This document shows, piece by piece, positions 1-5,486 of a DNA stretch of 9,558 bases. Location of the stretch: the NCBI GenBank assembly GCA_900763355.1, contig CAAFJY010000123.1, positions 1 to 9,558 on the forward strand, written 5' to 3'. A program made the translations under genes and the position numbers. The DNA comes from Clostridia bacterium (lineage in GTDB: Bacteria > Bacillota > Clostridia > Oscillospirales > Butyricicoccaceae). The notes beneath the pieces were generated by a model. It was given only the letters and a program-made list of their open reading frames with translations. It was not told the DNA's origin and ran no database searches. Each line of letters starts with the position of its first letter. The stretch's first letter is position 1.

Positions 1-44
1 ACGCAGGGAGCCCCTGTGTGGGGCGACCGGAGTCTATTCCATCA
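1..44 (-). repeat. Degenerate copy of dispersed palindromic repeat
   Basis: By eye, 38 of 44 bases match the reverse complement of 4302-4345 and of the second tandem copy near 4436-4479. The shared core reads GGGCGACCGGAGTCTAT. The copy runs off the left edge of the window, so its full extent is unknown. It lies opposite in orientation to the copies near 4300-4480. Mismatches disturb the small GGTCG/CGACC palindrome present in the other copies, so this looks like an older, decayed member. No coding potential is claimed. Confidence 0.75.
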
Positions 45-58
45 AAAGGGAGACCCCG

Positions 59-73
59 CTGCGCCGTGCGCAG
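59..73. repeat. Short perfect hairpin beside the repeat
   Basis: CTGCGC, loop CGT, GCGCAG: a 6-bp stem with a triloop just outside the metK terminator. It may belong to the degenerate repeat element that begins at the window edge. No function is assigned. Confidence 0.4.
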
Positions 74-81
74 TGGGGGGG

Positions 82-109
82 AAAAAACCGCCCCTGTCGG
101 GGCGGTTTT
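82..109 (-). terminator. Intrinsic terminator of metK (bidirectional)
   Basis: An 11-bp perfect stem pairs 84-94 with 99-109 around a TGTC tetraloop (arms AAAACCGCCCC and GGGGCGGTTTT). On the minus strand the stem runs into six T residues, the classic intrinsic terminator form, about 80 nt past the metK stop. The plus-strand side ends in TTTTC, so it may also stop transcription entering from the left. Confidence 0.9.
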
Positions 110-121
110 CATTTTGTTTGA

Positions 122-181
122 CCCGTCTGCTTCAGAACGGGCGCTCTTTCGCTGTTCTCCTGCAAACCCCAAGGGGTTTGC
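122..181 (-). other. Two hairpins in the metK 3' untranslated region
   Basis: 162-181 is a perfect 20-bp palindrome (arms GCAAACCCC and GGGGTTTGC) beginning 9 nt past the metK stop. 122-141 can fold as CCCG/CGGG plus TCTG/CAGA around AAG, with one bulge. Neither is followed by a T tract, so they are more likely 3'-end stabilising or pause structures than terminators. The strong terminator lies further on at 82-109. Confidence 0.5.
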
Positions 182-190
182 GGGAAAAGA

Positions 191-1378
191 TCATTTCAGA
201 TACTGCGCCAGCTCTTCCTTGTGGTCGCAGCGCTCCCAGGTGAGATCCAGATCGGGGCGGCCCATGTGGCCATAGGCGGCCACCTGCTGATAGATGGGCT
301 TGCGGAGATCCAGCTGAGCGATCATGGCCGCGGGGCGCATGTCAAAGTGCTTGCGCACGATCTCGGCCAGGCGGGAATCCTCCAGCTTGCCGGTTCCAAA
401 CGTATCCACCAGCACCGACACCGGCTGAGCCACGCCGATGGCATAGGCCAGCTCCAGCTCGCAGCGGTCCGCCAGGCCGGCAGCCACCAGGTTTTTGGCA
501 ATGTAGCGGGCGTAATAGGCCGCGGTACGGTCCACCTTGGTGGGGTCCTTGCCGGAAAAAGCGCCGCCGCCGTGACGGGCATAGCCGCCATAGGTATCCA
601 CGATGATCTTGCGGCCCGTCAGGCCGGAATCGCCCTGGGGCCCGCCGATGACAAAACGGCCGGTGGGGTTGACCAGGATCTTGGTGTCTTTGTCCACAAA
701 GCGAGAGGGCAGCGCGGGCTTGATGGCCTCCTCAATGACAGCCTCCCGCACCTGTTCCAGGCTGGCTTCCGCCAGGTGCTGGGTGGAGATGACGATGGTG
801 TCGAACCGCTCGGGCTTTCCGTTTTCGTCGTACTGGACCGAGACCTGGCTCTTTCCGTCGGGGAGGATAAAGGGGATCTTGCCGTTTTTCCGCACCTCCG
901 CCAGCTTGCGGGTCAGCTCATGGGCAAAGGTGATGGGAGCGGGCATGAGCTCGCGCGTCTCGTTGCAGGCATAGCCGAACATCATTCCCTGATCCCCGGC
1001 GCCGATGAGGTCATAGGCGTCCTTGCCGCCCTCCCGGTTTTCCAGAGCGTTGTTGACGCCCATGGCGATGTCGGGGCTCTGTTCATGGATGCTGGACAGG
1101 ACGGAGCAGGTCTTGTAATCAAAGCTGTCGCCCCGGCCGTCGTAGCCGATCTTCTTCACCGTGTCACGGACGATTTGCTGGAAATCCACATAGCAGCTGG
1201 TGCTCATTTCGCCCATGACCATCACCATACCGGTGGTGGTGCAGGTCTCACAGGCTACATGGGCATCCGGATCCTGCGCCAGGACCGCGTCCAGGATCCC
1301 ATCGGACACCTGATCGCACAGTTTGTCGGGATGGCCCTCGGTGACGCTTTCGGAGGTAAACAATTTTTTCTCGGACAT
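191..1378 (-). CDS. metK: S-adenosylmethionine synthetase (methionine adenosyltransferase)
   Basis: A cytosolic enzyme that makes S-adenosylmethionine from methionine and ATP, releasing phosphate and pyrophosphate. The 395-residue product has the family's usual length. Family signatures are clear: TEGHPDK at 13-19 (catalytic His16, metal-binding Asp18), GAGDQGMMFGYA at 126-137, and the glycine-rich GGGAFSGKDPTKVDR at 270-284, which binds the triphosphate. The start is the ATG at 1378 because GAGGGAAG stands just before it and family members begin MSEKKLFTSESV. An upstream in-frame start at 1420 would place translation inside the riboswitch terminator. It is transcribed alone, from a promoter near 1599-1626, behind a SAM-sensing leader, and ends at the terminator at 82-109. 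No lesion was seen, so it should be a working housekeeping gene. Confidence 0.98.
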   Translation of the reverse strand: MSEKKLFTSESVTEGHPDKLCDQVSDGILDAVLAQDPDAHVACETCTTTGMVMVMGEMSTSCYVDFQQIVRDTVKKIGYDGRGDSFDYKTCSVLSSIHEQSPDIAMGVNNALENREGGKDAYDLIGAGDQGMMFGYACNETRELMPAPITFAHELTRKLAEVRKNGKIPFILPDGKSQVSVQYDENGKPERFDTIVISTQHLAEASLEQVREAVIEEAIKPALPSRFVDKDTKILVNPTGRFVIGGPQGDSGLTGRKIIVDTYGGYARHGGGAFSGKDPTKVDRTAAYYARYIAKNLVAAGLADRCELELAYAIGVAQPVSVLVDTFGTGKLEDSRLAEIVRKHFDMRPAAMIAQLDLRKPIYQQVAAYGHMGRPDLDLTWERCDHKEELAQYLK

Positions 1379-1418
1379 GATACTTCCCTCTTTCAAAAAT
1401 AGTTTTTGGAGAAGAAGC

Positions 1419-1445
1419 AAAAAGAAAATACTCCCGAAAAGGAGT
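1419..1445 (-). terminator. SAM-controlled attenuator of metK, with competing antiterminator
   Basis: On the minus strand ACTCC (1445-1441) pairs with GGAGT (1434-1430) around TTTTCG, and a T-rich tract (ATTTTCTTTTT) follows: a short intrinsic terminator. The same CTCCTT (1444-1439) is the exact complement of AAGGAG (1473-1468), which overlaps the 3' strand of aptamer helix P1 (1476-1471). With SAM bound, P1 would hold AAGGAG and the terminator would form. Without SAM, AAGGAG/CTCCTT would form and metK would be read. This is the established S-box logic; the 5-6 bp terminator stem is rather short. Confidence 0.75.
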
Positions 1446-1470
1446 CCTGCATGAACCAGACACGCTGCTC

Positions 1471-1560
1471 CTTATCGCTGTCAGCGGAACCACCTTCACT
1501 CAAGTGAGCAGGTTGGTGTGCGGTCATCGAGCTGACTCTCTACCGCAACTCTGGATAAAA
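1471..1560 (-). promoter_or_regulatory. SAM riboswitch aptamer (S-box clan) in the metK leader
   Basis: Read on the minus strand, P1 pairs TTTATC (1559-1554) with GATAAG (1476-1471). P2 pairs TGCGG (1547-1543) with CCGCA (1523-1519). P2b is GAG/CTC, with the kink-turn-like GATGA after it as in SAM-I. CCAGAG after P1, CCAACC before P3, and AGGTGGTTCC after P3 match S-box core positions. P3 is ACC...GGT with an inner TCAC/GTGA stem. L2 (GTCAGC, 1536-1531) is exactly complementary to GCTGAC (1485-1480), giving a 6-bp pseudoknot. A separate P4 would have only about 3 bp, so the layout resembles SAM-IV or SAM-I/IV in that respect. Its position before metK strongly supports SAM sensing; the subclass is uncertain. 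Confidence 0.88.
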
Positions 1561-1598
1561 TGGCGTCTTTATGAACTTTTTCGCGTTCTCTATTAATC

Positions 1599-1626
1599 AG
1601 TATACCAGTTTTTTTGCGAAAAGCAA
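1599..1626 (-). promoter_or_regulatory. Promoter of the metK leader
   Basis: Minus strand: TATACT (1604-1599) is preceded by TGG, giving an extended -10. A weak -35, TTGCTT (1626-1621), lies 16 bp upstream. Transcription would start near 1592, just ahead of the aptamer, which fits a 5' leader of about 215 nt. The extended -10 probably compensates for the poor -35. Confidence 0.7.
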
Positions 1627-1666
1627 GGGCATATAGTGAATATTTTGTAAAATCCGCCCAACCAAA

Positions 1667-1712
1667 GCCTCCCTTGTGTAAAGGGAGCCATCTATGGTGC
1701 GGCTTACGCCGC
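1667..1712 (-). terminator. Repeat-derived hairpins after the transporter gene, possible terminator
   Basis: Two hairpins follow the transporter stop. GCGGC/GCCGC (1699-1703 with 1708-1712, loop TTAC) begins 3 nt past the stop. CTCCCTT/AAGGGAG (1669-1675 with 1681-1687) is a 7-bp stem which on the minus strand runs into GCTTTGGTT, a poor T tract. The CTCCCTTGTGTAAAGGGAG hairpin resembles 4687-4707 and looks like a small dispersed repeat. Termination here is plausible but not certain. Confidence 0.45.
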
Positions 1713-1715
1713 GAT

Positions 1716-2612
1716 TTACAGATTGATCAGAACCAGGCTGACGATGGTGAGGCCGATGGCCGTCCACCCGCGCTTCCCCAGCTGCTCCCGGAAGAAGACC
1801 CTCCCCAACAGGGCGATGAGGGCCACCACGCCGCCGCACATGGCGGGGAACACCACCGTGGCCGGCAGGGTATCCAGGGCGCGGATGAGGAAAAAGGCGC
1901 TCCCCAGGTTGACGCAGCCCACGGCGCAGCCCAGCGCCGCCTCCCCCAAGGTGAAGCGGCCGCGCATCTCTCCCTTTCTCCGGCTCCAAAGCACCAGGGT
2001 ACACAGCGCCCACGCTGTCCCAAACACGCAAAGGAGATACAGCGGCTTGTACTGGGGCAGACACCAGGCGGAAAAGAGCTTGTTGGAAAACTCCGACACC
2101 GCCCCCAGAACAAAGGTGAGGGCCAGGATCCCCTGGGGGCGGAAGCTCCCCGTCCCGGAATTGTAGATCACCAGCGCCGTCATCGCCAGAGCGATGCCGC
2201 ACCAACATAAAACCGAGGGCCGCTCCCCAAAAATGACCATGGACAGCAGCACCGAGCCGCAGGTGCCCAGCCGGTTGAACATGGTGGCAGGGCTGGGGCC
2301 GCAGCGGAGGATGCTGTATTGCACAGACAACAGCGCCGCGATATACACGCCTCCCACCGCCGCTCCGAAAAGGATGGCCAGGGTCAGGCTCCCGTCCGGC
2401 GTGAGACCGCCCCGGAGATTTCCGGCCAGCGCCGAAAAGGAGAGCTTCCCCTCCAAGGGCAGAGACCGCAGCAGCATCCCGGCGGAGACCGCCGATGCCA
2501 TGAAATAATTGAACCAAGTGACTGCCAGGTTGCGCTGCCCTTTTTCCTTGGCCAGAGCAAAGCCCAGGTTGATGGATGCGCTGCACAGGATGGTCAGAAT
2601 GAGCGAAAGCAT
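1716..2612 (-). CDS. EamA/DMT superfamily transporter
   Basis: A 298-residue integral membrane protein, the usual length for ten-helix drug/metabolite transporters. It is hydrophobic throughout, and its two halves look like an internal repeat. Near the end of the first half is ATMFNRLGTCGSVLLSMVIF followed by GERPS. Near the end of the second half is ATVVFPAMCGGVVALIALLG followed by RVFFREQLGKRGW. Both have the EamA pattern of a helix, a short FxE-type loop and a final helix. The start is the ATG at 2612, with GAGGAGG 9 nt upstream; the 36 codons that could be added upstream are charged and overlap the promoter. Substrate is unknown; nucleobase, amino-acid-like or amine compounds are typical of the superfamily. 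It is divergent from the amidohydrolase at 2764, with touching promoters, which suggests a shared substrate. No broken sequence is visible. Confidence 0.9.
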   Translation of the reverse strand: MLSLILTILCSASINLGFALAKEKGQRNLAVTWFNYFMASAVSAGMLLRSLPLEGKLSFSALAGNLRGGLTPDGSLTLAILFGAAVGGVYIAALLSVQYSILRCGPSPATMFNRLGTCGSVLLSMVIFGERPSVLCWCGIALAMTALVIYNSGTGSFRPQGILALTFVLGAVSEFSNKLFSAWCLPQYKPLYLLCVFGTAWALCTLVLWSRRKGEMRGRFTLGEAALGCAVGCVNLGSAFFLIRALDTLPATVVFPAMCGGVVALIALLGRVFFREQLGKRGWTAIGLTIVSLVLINL

Positions 2613-2676
2613 GGCGTATTTCCTCCTCTTTCGGCTTGGTCGATGATAAAATCCGCGTTTTTCCGCGAATAAATCC

Positions 2677-2706
2677 AGTATACCCGCAAAATCCCCCTTT
2701 TGTAAA
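2677..2706 (-). promoter_or_regulatory. Promoter of the DMT transporter gene
   Basis: Minus strand: -35 TTTACA (2706-2701) and -10 TATACT (2682-2677) with an 18-bp spacer. It would give a leader of roughly 58 nt to the ATG at 2612. Its -35 directly abuts the -35 of the oppositely directed amidohydrolase promoter. Confidence 0.75.
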
Positions 2707-2735
2707 GTGACAAACGGCACAAAAGCTGATATACT
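2707..2735 (+). promoter_or_regulatory. Promoter of the amidohydrolase gene
   Basis: Plus strand: -35 GTGACA (2707-2712, five of six to TTGACA) and -10 TATACT (2730-2735) with the ideal 17-bp spacer. Transcription would begin near 2742, leaving about 20 nt of leader that contains the Shine-Dalgarno sequence. This promoter excludes the in-frame GTG at 2707 as a translation start. Confidence 0.78.
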
Positions 2736-2763
2736 AAGAGAAAACTGTCAGGAGGTGGCTCAT

Positions 2764-4257
2764 TTGCAGCGGAGACCCATTTTGTTCGTCCACGGTTTGG
2801 TGATCACCATGGACGGGGAACGACGCATCCTGGAGGACGGCGCAGTGGCTGTCTGTCAGGACAAGATCGCCTTTGTTGGGCCCAGCGCCGAGGCGCTGGC
2901 ACAGTATCCCGGCGCCGAGACGGTGGACTGCCGGGGGTGCCTGGTTCTTCCCGGACTCATCGACGCCCACGGCCACGGGGGGCATTCCTTCACCCGCTAT
3001 GTCATCAAGGAGACCAACCAGTGGATGCCGGCCATGACCCACATGTACCAGCACTATGTCACCGACGAGTTCTGGTATGCCGAGGGGAAGCTCCAGGCCC
3101 TCCAGCGCCTGAAAAACGGTGTGACCACCGGCGTGTGCGTGCTGGGCTCTCAGCCCCGGTGCGACACCCCCGGGCCCGCCTTCAACAATGCCCGGGGCTA
3201 TGCCGAGGTGGGGGTGCGGGATATCGTCTGCACCGGCCCTCAGCACACGCCCTGGCCCCACAATTTCAGCCGTTGGGAAAACGGGAAGCGCATTCGGGAA
3301 AGCGTCACCTTTGATCAGGTGTGCGAAAGCCTGGAGGCGGTCATATCCGCCCTCAACGGGGCCAACGGCGGCAAGACGCTGGCCTATGTGACCCCCTTTG
3401 GTCTGGTGACCTCCCTCAACCCCTCCGGTCCCACGCCCCGGGACCAGGTGGGCAAGCTCACCGAGCACGACATCCGCCAGGCCAAGGCCATGCGCCGCAT
3501 CGCCGATCATTACCACACCCGCATCCACACCGACTGCTTTGGCGGGATGATCCATCTGGCCAGCCAGGATCCGGAGAGCATGCTTCTCGGCCCCGACGTT
3601 CACATCCAGCACTGCACCGCGCTGGACGACCAGGAGATCGAGATCCTCAAGCGCTCGGGGGCTTCGGCCTCGGTGGCGCCCTATTGGTCCGACGCCCCGG
3701 TGGAAAAGATGCTGAACGCCGGCATCCGGGTGGTCATCGGCAGTGACGGTCCGGGGGACAACTGCGACCTGGATATGATCCTCTCGGCCCGGATGTTCGC
3801 CCTGAACTACCGCCGGGATGCGGGAAACCGCCGCTTCCTCCCCTACGAAAAGCTGCTGGAGATGATCACCATCGACGCGGCGGCGGCTCTCGGCCTGGAC
3901 GATCGCATCGGCTCTTTGGAGCCGGGCAAGCAGGCCGACGTCATCACCATCAATTACCAGACCCCCCGGCTCATGCCTCTGTACAATCCCGTCCATGCCC
4001 TCATCCTCGGGGGCAGCGGCAGCGATGTCCGGGACGTGATGGTGGCGGGCGAGCTCCTCATGCGGGAGCGGAAAACGCCCCATGTGGACGAGAGCGCCCT
4101 CTACGCTCTCTGCCAGGCCGTCAGCGACGACATCAACCAGCGCATCGGCTTCGGCCCCTTCGACCACCGCCAGCCCATGCTCTGGGGACGGAATTACATC
4201 TCTCAGAAAGAGCTCTTTGATTTGGAATGGCAGCGAGCCGACGGCGGGCACTATTAA
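2764..4257 (+). CDS. Metal-dependent amidohydrolase (chlorohydrolase / deaminase-like), TTG start
   Basis: A 497-residue cytosolic enzyme of the amidohydrolase superfamily, slightly longer than typical. The start is the TTG at 2764: AGGAGGT (2750-2756) stands 7 nt before it, and the only longer in-frame start is the GTG that forms the promoter -35. An N-terminal beta-sandwich (about 5-60, ending in VLPGLID) leads into the barrel. Metal ligands can be read: HxH at His69/His71 in IDAHGHGGH, His255 in RIHTDCFGG, His283 in IQHC, and Asp328 in IGSDG. The C-terminal part GSLEPGKQADVITI is the standard closing motif. The AtzA/TrzN/SAH-deaminase branch is the nearest fit, but the glutamate shortly after the third histidine, common in deaminases (HxxE), is absent (HTDC), so reaction and substrate stay open. 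The divergent DMT transporter may bring in its substrate. Nearness to metK is suggestive only. Confidence 0.92.
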   Translation: MQRRPILFVHGLVITMDGERRILEDGAVAVCQDKIAFVGPSAEALAQYPGAETVDCRGCLVLPGLIDAHGHGGHSFTRYVIKETNQWMPAMTHMYQHYVTDEFWYAEGKLQALQRLKNGVTTGVCVLGSQPRCDTPGPAFNNARGYAEVGVRDIVCTGPQHTPWPHNFSRWENGKRIRESVTFDQVCESLEAVISALNGANGGKTLAYVTPFGLVTSLNPSGPTPRDQVGKLTEHDIRQAKAMRRIADHYHTRIHTDCFGGMIHLASQDPESMLLGPDVHIQHCTALDDQEIEILKRSGASASVAPYWSDAPVEKMLNAGIRVVIGSDGPGDNCDLDMILSARMFALNYRRDAGNRRFLPYEKLLEMITIDAAAALGLDDRIGSLEPGKQADVITINYQTPRLMPLYNPVHALILGGSGSDVRDVMVAGELLMRERKTPHVDESALYALCQAVSDDINQRIGFGPFDHRQPMLWGRNYISQKELFDLEWQRADGGHY

Positions 4258-4266
4258 AAGCTTCCC

Positions 4267-4564
4267 CACAAAAGCTCCGCTTTTGCGGGGACCCCGGTGA
4301 TCCCATAGACTCCGGTCGCCCGACCCACGGGCTCCCTGCGTCGGACGCCGCTCTCGCGGCGCGGCCCGGAAGGGCCGTGGGCGGCAGCGCCGCCCCAACC
4401 GCACAAAAGCTCTGCTTTTGCGGGGCCCCGATGATCCCATAGACTCCGGTCGCCCGACCCACGGGCTCCCTGCGTTGGACGCCGCTCTCGCGGCGCGGCC
4501 CAGAAGGGCCGTGGGCGGCAGCGCCGCCCCAACCCCACAAAAGCTCCGCTTTTGCGGGGGCCCC
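4267..4564. repeat. Tandem 135-bp palindromic repeat units (2 full + 1 partial)
   Basis: Units start at 4267, 4402 and 4536 (the last only 29 nt). The first two differ by about five substitutions and one indel. Each full unit strings together perfect hairpins: CAAAAGC/GCTTTTG, GCCGC/GCGGC, GGCCC/GGGCC and GGGCGGC/GCCGCCC, each with a 3-4 nt loop. Several differences between units fall in loops (TCC to TCT, GGAA to AGAA), leaving stems intact. The segment 4302-4345 recurs degenerately at 1-44. Long open frames across it are by-products of the G+C-rich repeat. It fills the convergent gap between the amidohydrolase and the ABC operon. Confidence 0.9.
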
Positions 4565-4624
4565 AAATCGCGGCATTTCTGCGGAAATGCAGTGCGCCAC
4601 CGCACCGCGGGCCGCGCGCGATTT
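4565..4624. repeat. Cloverleaf-like palindrome cluster
   Basis: A perfect 8-bp outer stem, AAATCGCG (4565-4572) with CGCGATTT (4617-4624), encloses three directly adjoining hairpins: GCATTT/AAATGC (4573-4590, 6 bp), GTGCG/CGCAC (4592-4605, 5 bp) and CGCG/CGCG with loop GGC (4606-4616, 4 bp). Only A4591 is unpaired between stems. It directly follows the partial third repeat unit and is probably part of the same or a companion repeat. No T tract or promoter marks a direction. Confidence 0.75.
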
Positions 4625-4625
4625 G

Positions 4626-4648
4626 ACGGGGGAACCATGTTCCCCCGT
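4626..4648. repeat. Perfect 10-bp hairpin after the cloverleaf
   Basis: ACGGGGGAAC (4626-4635), loop CAT, GTTCCCCCGT (4639-4648). It lies 1 nt after the cloverleaf, so the palindromic block is almost unbroken from 4267 to 4648. Neither strand has a T tract after it, so it is not an ordinary terminator. Confidence 0.75.
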
Positions 4649-4686
4649 AAACCCCTTCTTGCGGGCCGAGATTTTTGAGGCCAAAA

Positions 4687-4707
4687 CTTCCCTTGTACAG
4701 AGGGGCC
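4687..4707. repeat. Short CTTCCCTTGTA-type repeat hairpin
   Basis: CTTCCCTTGTACAGAGGGG aligns with the CTCCCTTGTGTAAAGGGAG hairpin at 1669-1687. Here the stem is weaker (CCCTT with AGGGG). Two copies in one window suggest a small dispersed intergenic repeat. Confidence 0.45.
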
Positions 4708-4734
4708 TTACCCGCCCTGCATAGGTGCTGCATA

Positions 4735-4780
4735 AAAAAGCCCCGCTCTGTCCCCACTGGGGACAGGGCGGGGCTTTCTT
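4735..4780 (-). terminator. Bidirectional terminator between the ABC operon and the amidohydrolase side
   Basis: AAAGCCCCGC (4737-4746) pairs with GCGGGGCTTT (4768-4777) and the helix continues as TGTCCCC/GGGGACA around a short loop. On the minus strand it ends in TTTTTT; on the plus strand it ends in CTTTCTTTTT. It lies 10 nt past the ATPase stop (minus) and would also stop read-through from the amidohydrolase (plus). Confidence 0.92.
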
Positions 4781-4789
4781 TTTATGCTG

Positions 4790-5470
4790 TTACGCTCCTG
4801 CGGAGGTCTCGTCCAGCTGGCCGTCCTTGAGACGGAAAACAGCGTCGGCGCGGTCGGCGATGGAGAGATCGTGGGTGACCACGATGACGCACACCCCCTG
4901 CTCGTGGGCCAGAGTACGGAGGAGCTCGATGACCTTGGAAGCGTTGTCGGTATCCAGGTTTCCGGTGGGCTCATCCGCCAGGATCACCCGGGCCTGAGCC
5001 GCCAGCGCCCGGGCCACGGCCACCCGCTGCTGCTCGCCGCCGGAGAGCATGGCGGGCAGACGCTTGAAATACCCCTCGTCCAGGCCCACCAGACGGAGCT
5101 TTTCCTGGGCGGTCTTTCGGATCTCCTCCCGGGGGAGCTTCTTCAGTTCCAGAGGGAAGGCGACGTTTTCCTCCACGGTCAGGAGCGGGAGCAGGTTGTA
5201 GCTCTGGTAAATGACGGCCACGTCGTCCCGGCGATAGAGATCCCGGTCCAGGCCGGAGAGAGGCTTGCCCTCAAAGTCGATCTCGCCCCCGGTGGGCAGG
5301 TCGAGCCCCGCCATGAGAGACAAAAGCGTGGTCTTGCCGCTGCCGGAGCGCCCCACCAGGGCATAGAGCTTCCCGGGCTCAAAGGACATCGTCAGCCCGC
5401 GGAGGGCCTGGACCTTCTGATACTTGCTCTGATAGGTATATTGAACATCGTTGATCTGGAGAATGCACAT
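4790..5470 (-). CDS. ABC transporter ATP-binding protein (LolD/MacB type)
   Basis: A 226-residue cytosolic ATPase that would drive the two FtsX-like permeases encoded upstream. All motifs are intact: Walker A GRSGSGKTT at 40-48, Q-loop Gln89 in YQSYNLLP, signature LSGGEQQR at 142-149, Walker B VILADEPTGNLD at 162-173 (catalytic Glu167), and H-loop His200 in VVTHD. The LADEPTGNLD wording and length are typical of the LolD / MacB / FtsE branch. The start is the ATG at 5470, preceded by GAAAGGGG. It is the last gene of the operon, 16 nt after the small permease, and ends at the terminator 4735-4780. In a single-membrane organism the role would be export from the membrane or force transmission to the envelope, not lipoprotein sorting; the substrate cannot be told. 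Confidence 0.95.
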   Translation of the reverse strand: MCILQINDVQYTYQSKYQKVQALRGLTMSFEPGKLYALVGRSGSGKTTLLSLMAGLDLPTGGEIDFEGKPLSGLDRDLYRRDDVAVIYQSYNLLPLLTVEENVAFPLELKKLPREEIRKTAQEKLRLVGLDEGYFKRLPAMLSGGEQQRVAVARALAAQARVILADEPTGNLDTDNASKVIELLRTLAHEQGVCVIVVTHDLSIADRADAVFRLKDGQLDETSAGA

Positions 5471-5486
5471 GGTTTGTACCCCTTTC

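Noticed and set aside
221..1402. Long plus-strand open frame (393 codons) opposite metK
   Set aside because: It is the exact antisense of a clear metK, has no Shine-Dalgarno sequence, and its glycine/alanine/histidine-rich translation is typical of antisense frames in G+C-rich genes.
2707..2763. GTG at 2707 as start of the amidohydrolase
   Set aside because: It is part of the -35 box; the perfect AGGAGGT at 2750-2756 fixes the TTG at 2764 as the start.
4565..4624. tRNA gene suggested by the cloverleaf shape
   Set aside because: No acceptor/CCA end, no TTCGA-type T-loop, no anticodon loop of seven, and helix sizes do not fit a tRNA.
2734..4638. Minus-strand open frame of 634 codons across the amidohydrolase and the repeats
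   Set aside because: Antisense to a well-supported enzyme; its N-terminal third is translated repeat (recurring PQKRSFCG and GSPWVGRPESMGS segments) with no domain pattern.
4133..4757. Several open frames through the palindromic repeat block on both strands
   Set aside because: They follow the 135-bp repeat period and change frame between copies; lack of stop codons is due to high G+C. No ribosome-binding site or conserved motif.
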